Source of the DNA: Paragorgia papillata
Taxonomy: Eukaryota; Cnidaria; Anthozoa; Scleralcyonacea; Coralliidae
DNA: 64,000 nt
Assembly: GCA_035771165.1 (NCBI GenBank)
Contig: JAWNZC010000423.1
Span: 519,501 to 583,500 of the forward strand
Direction: 5' to 3'
A program made the translations under genes and the position numbers. The first letter of the stretch is position 1; each line of letters begins with the position of its first letter. Under the pieces are notes generated by a model that saw only the letters and a program-made list of their open reading frames with translations, ran no database searches and had not been told where the DNA came from. This document shows positions 25,301 to 31,325 of this stretch, one piece after another.

Positions 25301-25968
25301 TTGCAGTGTGTAACATGCTGTGCAATGACCATGATCGTTGCGAGACAAGTTAGACGAATCATTGCAGTGTGTAACATGCTGTGCAATGACCATGATCGTT
25401 GCGAGACAAGTTAGACGAACCATTGCAGTGTGCAACATGCTGTGCAATGACCATGATCGTTGCGAGACAAGTTAGACGAACCATTGCAGTGTGTAACATG
25501 CTGTGCAATGACCATGATCGTTGCGAGACAAGTTAGACGAATCATTGCAGTGTGTAACATGCTGTGCAATGACCATGATAGTTGCGAGACAAGTTAGACG
25601 AACAATTGCAGTGTGTAACATGCTGTGCAATGACCATGATGTTAGACGAACCATTGCAGTGTGTAATAACTATAACATGCTGTGCAATAACTATGATCGT
25701 TGCGAGACAAGTTGTTGCAATGGCCGCACAGAACTCGATTCCACTTTGCACAACGAATGCCGGCAATTCACTACATTTTCGACTTACAACAGTACAGTAT
25801 ATATAGTTTTATAATTAAGGTTATTTTTATTGCGTATACCGTACCGGAAAGATCTGCTCCATAACGATCTGTGCAAGTTTCTGATACGATATCAGCAGTG
25901 CCATAACGGACGAATACAAATAAAAACAAAAATATCATGGTTTCTGCAACGTGCAGATACACAGCCAT
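3338..25968 (-). CDS. secreted modular protein: signal peptide, 2 FTP and 4 F5/8C (discoidin) domains, 3' incomplete
   Basis: Eleven exons, all with GT-AG sites and continuous frame: 25968-25845, 22181-21753, 20583-20140, 16125-15797, 14428-14287, 12119-11791, 11686-11527, 10145-9832, 7506-7365, 5492-5170, 3479-3338. They give at least 959 residues and end in an open phase-1 donor, so more exons lie below 3338 or outside the window. The start codon precedes a hydrophobic stretch rich in Ile-Phe-Leu-Val (likely signal peptide), so the product is probably secreted and lectin-like, binding glycans or phospholipid; this is inferred from the families. Exons 2 and 3 each carry one fucolectin-type domain. 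The canonical F-lectin fucose motif (R-x-D-x4-R/K) is incomplete in both. Exons 4-11 form four discoidin domains with the signatures QPLGME, DSQI, WLQVDF, SYGDDG and ARFIRI. Introns hold many MITEs and satellites. The gene name is unknown to me. Confidence 0.85.
3559..4130. repeat. tandem copies of the exon-11 splice acceptor within GAT-rich DNA
   Basis: Four copies of a block containing minus-strand AAAAATCTATAG followed by the first 20 or more exon bases (GTATTCTCAAGAAACACTG and variants) lie upstream of the real acceptor. Their intron/exon-like junctions are at 3599/3600, 3769/3770, 3894/3895 and 4031/4032. Imperfect GAT/ATC trinucleotide DNA separates them. Spacing is about 120-170 bp. 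Confidence 0.9.
4159..5144. mobile_element. palindromic TTAA-target MITE (outer)
   Basis: It begins TTAA-AGTGCCTATGAAACGAAA and ends with the inverse, GTTTCATAGGCACT-TTAA, with TTAA at 4155-4158 and 5145-5148. The target fits Kolobok/piggyBac-like elements. A second element interrupts it at 4613-5121. Related partial copies occur near 2290-2420, 5835, 7540-7852 and 8385-8540. Confidence 0.85.
4613..5121. mobile_element. palindromic TTAA-target MITE (inner, nested)
   Basis: It begins AGGGTATTGGC and ends GCCAATACCCT, and is flanked by TTAA at 4609-4612 and 5122-5125. Removing it with one TTAA restores the continuous outer arm (ACGAACTTAATTTTCG). A relative lies at about 36235-36672. Confidence 0.9.
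5493..5834. other. intron without recognised features
   Basis: AT-rich intron between discoidin domains 3 and 4. I see no repeat or RNA here. Confidence 0.5.
5835..6600. mobile_element. large palindromic TTAA-type element
   Basis: It starts at TTAA-AGTGCC (5831-5840). Two long inverted arms (about 5893-6140 and 6245-6500) share AATGACGTTTCAAAATGGC, ACTTTGGTGA and the TGTATGGAGCCACC region. The right boundary is unclear and fades into the shared subterminal sequence TTTCCTTGCTTCATTCTTGA. Confidence 0.7.
6905..7120. repeat. two-copy direct repeat, period about 116 bp
   Basis: The copies at about 6905-7005 and 7023-7116 share GTCCGAATCGGTCTTT, the hairpin-like GGCTAACRCCAG and CACCTCTGGGGAAGCCCTCG. 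The TTTACTCTGGCTAAC core recurs across the window (20.79, 26.14, 26.34, 37.05, 55.66 and 62.41 kb). Confidence 0.8.
7365..10145 (-). CDS. exons 8-9: discoidin domain 3
   Basis: Part of the modular gene. The halves 10145-9832 ([13 protein letters not shown] to QNGPAK) and 7506-7365 ([10 protein letters not shown] to AEFIGLHK) are joined in phase 0. The usual final Gly-Cys is replaced by Gly-Leu, so the canonical closing disulfide is missing. A CATAGTC-family MITE starts about 26 bp inside the donor end of the intervening intron. Confidence 0.8.
7540..7852. mobile_element. TTAA-family palindromic MITE, degraded copy
   Basis: The same arms as the outer element at 4159-5144 (AAGTTTGTCTTATTTGAAAG, then the inverse ending GGCACT-TTAA at 7853-7856). 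The left end is truncated. Confidence 0.7.
7936..8030. repeat. short tandem repeat of TTCTTTTATGTGCATCA
   Basis: Several imperfect copies of a 17-bp unit in an intron. It lies close to the MITE at 8108-8258. Confidence 0.8.
8108..8258. mobile_element. palindromic MITE (GGTTAGACCG arms)
   Basis: Inverted arms GCGCTTTCCAATTGACAAGG / CCGTGTAAATGGAAAGC, with GGTTAGACCGATCAGTCCGG against CCGGACTGACCGGTCTAACC. Non-coding. Confidence 0.75.
8259..8913. other. intron with a TTAA-family fragment and a C-rich tract
   Basis: A partial TTAA-family arm occupies about 8385-8540, and a C-rich tract with CCCTAA-like steps about 8640-8720. No gene is seen. Confidence 0.5.
8914..9046. mobile_element. palindromic MITE (GGTCCACACGTATACG arms)
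   Basis: Inverted arms GGCTAGGTCCACACGTATAC and GTATAGGTGTGGACGTAGCC with matching TCA flanks. Length is about 130 bp. Confidence 0.75.
9115..9492. mobile_element. palindromic MITE (GGCCGG-rich arms)
   Basis: The ends GGGTGTCTACATGAGGCCGG and CCGGCCTCGTGTAAACACCC are inverted. A half copy lies at about 2985-3055. It abuts the CATAGTC element that follows. Confidence 0.7.
9501..9798. mobile_element. CATAGTC-family MITE with 7-bp target duplication
   Basis: The ends CATGGTCAATAGAGATATGG / CCATATCTCGATTGACTATG are inverted. The flanks CGCTAAT (9494-9500) and CGCTAAT (9799-9805) are identical. Length is 298 bp. Confidence 0.9.
10239..10372. mobile_element. palindromic MITE (AAATCAGATAATAAACGGC arms)
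   Basis: Inverted arms ACACGAGAAGCC...TTATCTGATTTGAAAACACC and the reverse. A single arm recurs at about 11469-11518. Intronic. Confidence 0.7.
10419..10635. mobile_element. CATAGTC-family MITE, internally deleted
   Basis: Same termini as 9501-9798 but only 217 bp, having lost part of the right interior. Flanked by TTAAAAC on both sides (10412-10418 and 10636-10642). Confidence 0.9.
10793..11088. mobile_element. CATAGTC-family MITE, inverted copy
   Basis: 296 bp in the opposite internal orientation to the 9501 and 10419 copies. Flanked by ATCGAAA on both sides (10786-10792 and 11089-11095). Confidence 0.9.
11123..11284. mobile_element. TA-target MITE (GAGCGTTTTCA termini)
   Basis: The termini GAGCGTTTTCACTCACGTGA / TGACGTCAGATGAAAACGCTC are flanked by TA. 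It contains two copies of ACACCAATATGGCCGCC. A fragment recurs at about 15236-15312. Confidence 0.8.
11527..12119 (-). CDS. exons 6-7: discoidin domain 2
   Basis: Part of the modular gene. The halves 12119-11791 ([15 protein letters not shown] to QNGQAK) and 11686-11527 ([10 protein letters not shown] to [11 protein letters not shown]) are joined in phase 0 across an intron of only 104 bp, the shortest in the gene. Both closing cysteines are kept. The C-terminal linker is six residues longer than in domain 1. Confidence 0.85.
12208..12515. mobile_element. MITE family A, copy 2 (intact empty site)
   Basis: Uninterrupted copy from TAGAGAATAATACATGG to CTCTATTTTATATAATA. AAGATTAAA occurs just outside both ends and may be the target duplication. 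It gives the ancestral sequence for the site filled at 1142-1800. Confidence 0.75.
12527..13185. repeat. CAA/CAG-rich repeats flanking a 100-bp-arm inverted repeat
   Basis: A (CAACAA) tract (about 12540-12667) is followed by inverted arms at about 12668-12777 and 12880-12975 (shared TTAAAACGATGTTACGAAA and TTGCTATGGTAATTATAC). A minisatellite of about 45-50 bp follows (AGCAACTGAAAGAACGACAA units, 12977-13180). Open frames here are low-complexity artefacts. Confidence 0.85.
13219..13490. mobile_element. palindromic MITE (GCGAGACA arms)
   Basis: Long inverted arms share AGCGAGACA, TCGCTTCCGAAG, AAAGCAATCACGAGGTGTAT and TACCACGTGATA with their inverses. The centre is about 40 bp. Intronic. Confidence 0.8.
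13510..13990. mobile_element. truncated copy of the CCATTGAACT element
   Basis: About 475 bp, highly similar to 14522-14985: CATTGAACT, AAGACTGGAACGATAACTC, a G-run, then a long AT-rich body. The right terminus is missing. An 85-codon open frame on the minus strand (13820-14077) falls within it and resembles no known protein. Confidence 0.7.
14287..16125 (-). CDS. exons 4-5: discoidin domain 1
   Basis: Part of the modular gene. The first half (16125-15797) starts [15 protein letters not shown] and ends QNGQNK. The second half (14428-14287) starts [10 protein letters not shown] and ends AEFVGCYQ. The join is phase 0 and the module ends are phase 1. The first and last cysteines expected to close the domain are both present. 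About 1.4 kb of repeats separates the halves. Confidence 0.85.
14522..15134. mobile_element. CCATTGAACT element with terminal hairpin
   Basis: It begins CCATTGAACTATAAG and ends TTACTTAGAGTTCAATG, with GTGGTCC directly flanking both sides. A segment of its body (about 14835-14905) is repeated in inverted orientation at 14988-15053. There is no recognisable transposase. Confidence 0.7.
15135..15796. other. intron of the modular gene, upstream of exon 5
   Basis: It contains short CTCACTCTCAATGAG-like repeats, a fragment of the GGCGGCCATATTGGTGT MITE (about 15236-15312) and a loose inverted repeat around 15530-15650 (TGTTTATATAGCCTG). No gene is seen. Confidence 0.5.
16251..16323. repeat. (TAA)n microsatellite
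   Basis: About 24 uninterrupted TAA/ATA trinucleotides in the intron before exon 4. Confidence 0.98.
16517..16713. mobile_element. palindromic MITE (AATCTCGTTCCCAGAGCC arms)
   Basis: Inverted arms ATCTCGTTCCCAGAGCCCAC / GTGGGCTCTGGGAACGAGAT with a second internal pair around GAGAGACTCTG. A half copy lies at about 37941-38010, and a related end (TCTCGTTCCCAGGGCC) at 17845. Confidence 0.85.
16718..17312. repeat. CATCC-based minisatellite, unit about 33 bp
   Basis: Units of CCCTCCCCTGCATCCATCCAG plus CATCCACCCATC repeat with length variation. All three minus frames stay open as Gly/Trp/Met/Asp-rich frames, which are repeat artefacts. Confidence 0.95.
17438..17832. mobile_element. nested inverted-repeat element
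   Basis: The outer arms AGATTCGTCCCGATTTACAT / ATGTAAATCAGGACGAATCT enclose an inner palindrome at about 17546-17642 (AAAGCATTCGCAGCCGATCT and its inverse). Confidence 0.75.
17833..18676. other. intron or intergenic DNA without a clear feature
   Basis: A short GC-rich inverted repeat lies at 17845-17895 (CCCAGGGCCTTTT...AAAAGGCCCTGGG). Beyond it I see no coding or RNA signal. Confidence 0.45.
18677..19510. repeat. inverted duplication with 229-bp arms around a hAT fragment
   Basis: The left arm 18677-18905 and right arm 19281-19510 are almost perfect reverse complements (AAGGCATTAAGATTACTATA / its inverse). The loop is 375 bp. Each arm contains a transposon-like end, CAGTGCCGGATTTAGGACAG, followed by a G/C-rich palindrome, plus part of a hAT coding sequence. 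Confidence 0.9.
18780..19044 (+). pseudogene. hAT transposase C-terminal (dimerisation) fragment
   Basis: The open frame ends at the TGA at 19042-19044. It reads [19 protein letters not shown], then [20 protein letters not shown], the hallmark of the C-terminal hAT dimerisation region as in zinc-finger MYM/BED-like transposases. Only about 80 residues of a protein usually over 600 long remain, with no zinc finger or catalytic core. The 5' part is replaced by the inverted-repeat arm. It is a dead fragment. Confidence 0.8.
19608..20028. mobile_element. palindromic MITE (TGTTAACAGATAA termini)
   Basis: The ends ACTGTTAACAGATAAAGTG and CACGTTATCTGTTAACAGT are inverted. The arms share CAAAATGGCCGTAAATT and GGTGACCGCCAATTTTTT with the element at 5835-6600, so the two are relatives. 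It sits just downstream (gene sense) of exon 3. Confidence 0.8.
20140..20583 (-). CDS. exon 3: second FTP domain
   Basis: Part of the modular gene. This 148-codon, phase 1-1 exon begins [14 protein letters not shown] and carries [42 protein letters not shown] and FCEVSVQA. The RGD-type fucose loop of F-lectins is replaced (NRVTASFR), so ligand binding may differ. Its acceptor polypyrimidine tract is short. Confidence 0.85.
21243..21470. mobile_element. palindromic MITE rich in GTTGAA/TTCAAC
   Basis: The ends AGGCCTGGTCAAACGCTTTC / GAAAGCGTTTCGCCAGGCCT are inverted. The interior is a run of GTTGAATGAT/GTTCAACAT motifs. Intronic, between exons 2 and 3. Confidence 0.8.
21753..22181 (-). CDS. 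exon 2: first FTP (fucolectin-type F5/8) domain
   Basis: Part of the modular gene. This single exon of 143 codons has phase 1 at both ends. It begins [14 protein letters not shown] and continues with [30 protein letters not shown] and LCEVEVYG, the order expected for fucolectin/tachylectin-4/pentraxin-1 domains. Four cysteines are present (in SCSET, WNCAN, ACFSP and LCEVE). Confidence 0.85.
22565..22670. repeat. GGGTGTCCGGACACCC tandem palindromes
   Basis: About 2.5 units of 38 bp, CCCGTAGTCCAGAAAGTGCGG plus the palindrome GGTGTCCGGACACC. A related GTGGGTGTCCTGCG lies at 22318. Intronic. Confidence 0.75.
22671..23157. other. intron 1 segment without recognised features
   Basis: AT-rich. No repeat boundary or coding signal is seen. 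Confidence 0.45.
23158..23830. mobile_element. non-autonomous hAT element with perfect 8-bp target duplication
   Basis: The termini CAGTGGCGTAACT / AGTTACGCCACTG are perfect over 13 bp. They are flanked by CTTTGAGT on both sides (23150-23157 and 23831-23838). Length is 673 bp with no transposase frame. The same terminus occurs as a solo end at about 28640-28654. Confidence 0.95.
24055..25716. repeat. 61-bp satellite array, about 27 units
   Basis: Head-to-tail units of 61 bp (for example CAATGACCATGATCGTTGCG, then AGACAAGTTAGACGAACCAT, then TGCAGTGTGCAACATGCTGTG minus its last base). The first and last units are degenerate. Variant positions are linked: GAATCATT or GAACAATT usually travels with TGTGTAAC, GAACCATT with TGTGCAAC. 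It lies in intron 1 of the modular gene. Confidence 0.98.
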
Positions 25969-26032
25969 GATGAGAATACTACAAAAGAAAAACAGAGAAA
26001 TGTATCTTAAAAACAAATCTGCACTGCAAAAA

Positions 26033-26041
26033 CGTTTTATA
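26033..26041 (-). promoter_or_regulatory. candidate TATA box of the modular gene
   Basis: Minus-strand TATAAAACG lies 65 bp upstream of the chosen start codon (25968-25966). A start site about 30 bp downstream would give a 5' leader of roughly 35 nt. If so, an in-frame ATG further upstream (26067) is not in the message. Inferred from spacing only. Confidence 0.4.
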
Positions 26042-26377
26042 GGGGGAGGGGGGATACAACTTTTCATAACTTTTTCCCATCAAGCCACCTCAACTCTTTC
26101 ACTATCAGATTTCTGCCCAGTTGACGAATAAAATACTATAGTCTGGCGTTAGCCAGAGTCAAAATTAGTGAAATAAAAGCATGCTGCGTAGGCAGTGTAG
26201 AAACAACAATCGAAATATAGTAAGGTTAGATATACTGCCGGAACAGAGAACGTAGGAGTCTAACTCTGTCCTTGTCTCAGCACTCTATAATAAAGTTAGA
26301 GACAGACAAACAGGGAGACAAACAGACAGTCCGAATTGTTCTTTAGTATTTTACTCTGCGTGCATGGCTAACCCTAG

Positions 26378-26769
26378 CAGAGGCGGACTGGCCCACCGAG
26401 ACACCGGGAAATTTCCCGGTGTGCCCCCTTAAGTGCAGTTAATTGCGTAGTGGAATTGTAATCTGCGAGTGGCGTAAATATACAATGTACTCCCCAAAAA
26501 ACGGACTCCATACAATTTTTCGACGCAGCGATTTATATTGCGATACAAGGAATAAATTACTATGGCAACTTCAAAGCCCATTCTTGCCTTATTGTCAATT
26601 GTGCTTAAAATGATTAAAACTGCTTTAAAAATGCAGCAAATGCAATTTCAGAGGTTGAAAAATTTCCTAGAGACGAAAACAGCATGCCCCGGCCGGGGAG
26701 CTTTGCATTCGATCAGGCGCCCATTTCATCTAATTTCCCGGTAACTTTTTTGCTGCCAGTCCGCCCCTG
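26378..26769. mobile_element. non-autonomous hAT element
   Basis: The termini CAGAGGCGGACTGGC / GCCAGTCCGCCCCTG are flanked by AACCCTAG and AATCCTAG (8 bp, one mismatch). Length is 392 bp. The internal sequence has AAATTTCCCGG palindromes. Confidence 0.9.
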
Positions 26770-26777
26770 AATCCTAG

Positions 26778-27916
26778 ACAATTTTACCACCTATCTCGCA
26801 CACTGGATAAGTTGAAACGAAACTCTTTAGTGATACATCATGCATTCCACCAGCTGGTCACAACGGTTTTGGCAAAAAAAGTGCTGAATTAAAGTTTTTA
26901 CTGCAGCAATTGTAGTAGGAAAAATACCCGCGGTGTCAGTGAGTTTTATAACACACCGAGCGCGATTGTGTGCGAGTTTTTTCCAAGATTTTGCCGATAA
27001 AATCGACGTTAAACATCGTTTTGTTTAATTTTGTCGTACATGGCAACAAACTATACACAAATCTATGACAATTAGGCACGCAATTTCCAGCTTTTGAGAA
27101 GCAACTTTTAAAGATTAGCTTTTTAAGACTTCTATATGAGCAAGGTTTTTATAATTTTAGCTAAACGCCAGTCAACAGAAGACTAAAAATAAGTTAACAG
27201 ATTAAATAAGATTTGGTCTATATAGAAGGAACATAGACAGAAGTATTGATATTTCGACTACAGCTTCTAGTCGCACAAATACTAAAACGCCACCATAAAC
27301 CTATACTAAAATGCTATTATTGTATAGCATATTCAAAGAAGAAAAACACCTATCGTTGAAGTATATCTCTTGTCACTTAATTTTAACTAAATGCAGTGAT
27401 GCATGTCGAATCACCTTTTAGTGAATTACCTTCAGAATATGCAGCAGCATATACCTGTGCCAACCGACAGGTCACAGCTTCTTCCAACTGCCAACTGAGT
27501 AAAATTCAAATCAGGCCATAACTTCTCGTAGTACTATAATAGAAACGTTCAAGAAAAACTTCAATATCACACAATACAATTCACACGAACTGACTCTAAA
27601 TTGTACCACGGTTCGTTCTTCGTTTCAGCTTGTGAGTAACAAATCCACCTGGTGTTGAGTGCATTGTTTTGGAAACTGAGGTGGTATGACACCGGTACTT
27701 TTAAAATATTAATACGTTCAAAGCCACGCCTCAGCAATTTTTGACTGTGACTGGAATATATCAGTATTTTATTTTTATTTTACTAGCTTCGCCATAGATC
27801 GAGAAAAACAATGCGGTTAAAGAGAGTGTTAAAGTGTACTGACAAATTGTAAGAACTGTTTATAAACTAAACAACACAAACTTACAAACCGCTAATGGCA
27901 TGCATGGTGACCGTAA
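26778..27916. other. intergenic, no feature recognised
   Basis: Upstream of the modular gene. AT-rich with no conserved coding frame, tRNA fold or terminal repeats that I can see. Confidence 0.5.
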
Positions 27917-28140
27917 AGCCCTAATCAAACGAGAACGCAAGTCATCGCAAGTTGGCGGTCACGCTATCTCAGCCAGCCGCTCTGAATAATTTCCCGAAAA
28001 TATTATGTACCGTGACAAAGTTAAAACTTGTTTAAAACACTCATGAAACCTTTATTTTGTTAATTTGGGTGTTCGAACGACCGCCACAGAAATTTGTGAC
28101 TGCCAAATGCGATGACTTGCGTTCTCGTTTGATTAGGGCT
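27917..28140. mobile_element. MITE with TAA target, AGCCCTAATCAAACG termini
   Basis: Long inverted arms (AGCCCTAATCAAACGAGAAC and inverse) are flanked by TAA at 27914-27916 and 28141-28143. The 3-bp TWA target suggests PIF/Harbinger. Confidence 0.85.
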
Positions 28141-28733
28141 TAACAGCTAATTACTGCGGGCCCGGCCCAAAAACATAAAGACACTATAATAAAACATATA
28201 CATTACAAAACTAAACGCTAAAAACAGCAAGTAGCTGCGTGTTAGACTGGGGCATTACTAGAAGTTGGACATATAAATTATATAGTTTGTGTAAACTACA
28301 GGCAATTTCATTGCGATATTAATTTTCAAATCGCCGCTAATTGGAACATTGCGATGTGGTTCGCTGTTTGTACAAGCATGCAAAACCATACGCCAGCGTC
28401 AATATAATACATCGTATCACAAATCGCAGTAAAAATCCCTTTTAAATTTTTTTTACGAATTACGTAAATATATGCATTGAATTGGTAGGTTGCAATCAAT
28501 CCCCTAAGAGTTAGAGGACAAAATCACAGCGGCCATGTATAGGCATATTTGGTGTGGGGCCCCTGTTGTCTTGATTTGACTGACATGGGGCGGGGCTGCG
28601 GCGGGCTGGGGGCCCCTTAGTTCTCGCCCATAACCCTACCTAATGAGCGTTACGCCACTGCTGCTATTCTTTTGTACCTACCAACCAACATAGCAATAAC
28701 GAAAACATTTTGCTATTTTGACAAATCGCTTTA
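28141..28733. other. intergenic with a solo hAT end
   Basis: GCGTTACGCCACTG at about 28641-28654 matches the right terminus of the hAT element at 23158-23830. It is preceded by the G/C-rich stretch typical of that family (28555-28620). I could not find the left end. Confidence 0.5.
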
Positions 28734-29102
28734 GGCCCCGTTCACACTATACCGGATAGCTTTTGTGCCGGCACGAAAACCATACCGGATAGGCCTTCTG
28801 TTCACACACAAAACGCCTGTTCCGGCAAAATTTCTGTGCCGGCTCGCCGTTGCGCCGCTCCGATCTCGAAAGAGGTACATCTTGTATCGGATAGCTCTTT
28901 GTGCCGTTTCAGCTCCAGTGTGAATGGAGATCGGAATCGTTTCGGAAGTATATTAATAGAATAGAGCGTGGTGATTGGTTGGATCACGGGGTTATATCGT
29001 ATTCGGCACGAAACGGCACATAATTATGCCGTCTGTTCACACTATACCGGATAGGTTTTCGTGCCGGCACGAAAACCTATCCGGTATAGTGTGAACGGGG
29101 CC
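28734..29102. mobile_element. PIF/Harbinger-type MITE (GGCCCCGTTCACACTA termini)
   Basis: 369 bp with inverted termini GGCCCCGTTCACACTATACC and inverse, flanked by TTA at 28731-28733 and 29103-29105. Internal repeats of GTGCCGGCACGAAAACC are also present. A fragment lies at 1712-1753. Confidence 0.9.
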
Positions 29103-29105
29103 TTA

Positions 29106-29423
29106 GTTGCCGCAGTAATGTAATTCCTTCTTGCTAAATTTACACTGATTTTGCAGTTTAAAGGGTAATATGGGTCATGGCAACAAAAATCACAATTACA
29201 ACATTTCTCACTTTCTGGTTAGCAAACTGTCTTACGAGGGTATTCCAGACCGTCTTGTGTTTCGATAAAAGACAACCCGTTCTCTTGTTGTAAGACGTTG
29301 CTTGATACAAAAACGAGTTTCAGGCTAACATATTAAAATCTGGTTGACTAATGAGCTTGTGATGTCACATATTATTCAGTCAAATCTGACAAAAAATGGT
29401 AAAATTGCCGTGATTTAATAGGT
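29106..29423. other. intergenic, no feature recognised
   Basis: AT-rich spacer upstream of the 5-phosphatase gene. Nothing recognised. Confidence 0.45.
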
Positions 29424-29593
29424 GAGGTAATACGGGCAACGTTTTTCTTCAACTTGCAACGCAATTTTGTTGAAATTTTGTTAAACATTGTCACGCAACA
29501 ATGATTGGGTGGCAATACGTGCAACAACGCTTTTCAACTTGCAACGCAACAAAATTGCGTTGCAAGTCGAAGAAAAATGTTGCCCGTATTACC
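29424..29593. mobile_element. palindromic MITE (AGGTAATACGGGCAAC termini)
   Basis: Inverted arms AGGTAATACGGGCAACGTTT / AAATGTTGCCCGTATTACCT. The interior carries CAACTTGCAACGCAA in both directions. It ends 300 bp upstream of the next start codon and may lie in that promoter. Confidence 0.8.
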
Positions 29594-29893
29594 TAGTTAG
29601 ATTTCACTGATGGTGGAATTGTGGGCGATACATTTACACGCGTGAACAACGCGCGCGAGGCACATACTCGGTGACTGACGACGTTCGATCATTTCCGACA
29701 CCAAGGAGACAACAATATTCTTCTTTCGAAAAGTGCATAATGAACATCTGCAGTTTTCTTTTGTATTGATCTTGACTCTTTGCTTTTAGAAAAAGTTGAG
29801 ACGCCCTCGTAAACCACTGCAAGCTTGTATTGTTAATGGTGAAGTGCCAGAAAGTCGGCAAAGAAAGAAAGTACTAAAACGGAGAAATCAGAA

Positions 29894-31189
29894 ATGACAC
29901 TTCGAGTAACTTGTTGTACTTGGAACGTTCATGGCACTTCGCCTCCAAACGACGATCTTCGTGAGTTTCTTCATCTCTACGACGACAGAACTTTGCCGGA
30001 TATCGTAGTGGTCGGCCTTCAAGAAGTAGAGAGTAAGCCTCATTCCTTTCTGGTTGAGATGATCCAAGAGAACCGGTGGGTACAGGTTTTACAAGAGTAC
30101 CTTGGTTATTACGGTTTAGTTCGGGTGAGGAGTCTTCGTATGATTGGCATGATTGTTCTGGTGGCGGTCCAGGCAAGACATCTGCCGTATCTGGAAGAAA
30201 TAAAAACGGGCTTCGCACGGACAGCTGTCGGCGGTTGGTTGGGAACGAAGGGAGCTGTGGCCGTACGATTTATGGTCCACAAGAGAACGTTCTGTTTCCT
30301 CAACTGTCATTTTACCGCTCACCTCGACGGGATGAAGCAGAGGAATTCTAACCTAGAGAGTGTTCTCAAGTACGTTCGATTTCAAGATGTCGAGGCAAAG
30401 TGTGTGCTCGATCACGACGTGGTTATTCTGTTTGGAGATCTCAACTACAGAATTGATGAACTGCCCGTTGAGCAGGTCAAGAATATGGTCAGCAGTAATG
30501 AACTTAGCTCTCTCAAGGGACATGATCAGTTGTTGAAAAGCATGGCTGCTGAAGAAGTGTTTCAGGGCTTTATTGAAGACCAAGTCAATTTTCCACCTAC
30601 CTACAAGTACGGTCTGGGAACAAATGATTGGGACACCAGTGACTTGAAGCGAAAGCCTGCATGGTGTGACCGCATACTCTGGCATGAGGCAACGCAGGGA
30701 AGTATCAATGTTGTAAGTTACACATCTCATCCAAGGTACTTGACAAGTGATCACAAGCCGGTGGGTGCAGAGTGTCTTGTTGATGTTGGCACCTTGCAGC
30801 AAAATCAGGAGGAACGCATCATTTTTAAGTTGGCAATTGAAAGCATGCCTTGGTATGGCAATGACGATGGCTTGTGTGTGTATGTGGTTAAAGAGTACAA
30901 GCCATATAGCTGGGACTGGATTGGACTGTACCGGTTAGGTTGGCAACATTTCACTGATTACGAGATGTACGAGTGGGCAGTTGGTGATGGTGATGAATAT
31001 GGTGAAAATGGATGTGCTGTCCTGTTCGACTGCCTCCCAGAAGAGCCTGGTCTGTTTCAACTGTGCTACTTTAGCTATAAGCAAGATTGTTTTATTGCCA
31101 TGAGCGAGCCTTTTGAAATCCTTAAACCTCGAGATGAAGATGTTGATCCAGTAGAAGTGAACATTGAAAAGCCATCGCTAACCGTATAA
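29894..31189 (+). CDS. INPP5K: inositol polyphosphate 5-phosphatase with SKICH domain (INPP5K-like), intronless
   Basis: A single open frame of 431 codons. The start is the first ATG after an in-frame TAA at 29834-29836. The catalytic 5-phosphatase domain fills about residues 5-300, with WNVHGT (10-15), LQEVE (about 41-45), the signature GDLNYRID (181-188), PPTYKYG (234-240), KRKPAWCDRILW (252-263) and SDHKP (285-289). The C-terminal part, about 309-415, is a SKICH domain (FKLAIESMPWYGNDDG, WDWIGLYRLGW). The family removes the 5-phosphate from phosphoinositides such as PI(4,5)P2 and PI(3,4,5)P3; the SKICH domain directs INPP5K to ER and membrane ruffles. The length fits INPP5K (about 450) and CALCOCO-like N-termini are absent. 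The lack of introns is unlike its spliced neighbours and suggests a retrocopy or intron loss. All active-site motifs are intact, so it is probably functional. Confidence 0.93.
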   Translation: MTLRVTCCTWNVHGTSPPNDDLREFLHLYDDRTLPDIVVVGLQEVESKPHSFLVEMIQENRWVQVLQEYLGYYGLVRVRSLRMIGMIVLVAVQARHLPYLEEIKTGFARTAVGGWLGTKGAVAVRFMVHKRTFCFLNCHFTAHLDGMKQRNSNLESVLKYVRFQDVEAKCVLDHDVVILFGDLNYRIDELPVEQVKNMVSSNELSSLKGHDQLLKSMAAEEVFQGFIEDQVNFPPTYKYGLGTNDWDTSDLKRKPAWCDRILWHEATQGSINVVSYTSHPRYLTSDHKPVGAECLVDVGTLQQNQEERIIFKLAIESMPWYGNDDGLCVYVVKEYKPYSWDWIGLYRLGWQHFTDYEMYEWAVGDGDEYGENGCAVLFDCLPEEPGLFQLCYFSYKQDCFIAMSEPFEILKPRDEDVDPVEVNIEKPSLTV

Positions 31190-31325
31190 TATCCAGTCAA
31201 CCATTTGGCAAGAAAACCCTTAGATGAATAGTTTACATGTATATTTGGATTATCACTTTCCTCTACAGTAGTTAATTAGTAAAATCCTCTGCAAATTATA
31301 ATATAAACTTCATTTCTTGGTATAA

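Noticed and set aside
24055..25716. CRISPR-like regular repeat array
   Set aside because: The repeats are contiguous 61-bp units without spacers, in an intron of a eukaryotic gene.
25969..26067. Upstream in-frame ATG of the modular gene
   Set aside because: It lies upstream of a TATA-like box that would place transcription start below it; kept only as an alternative.
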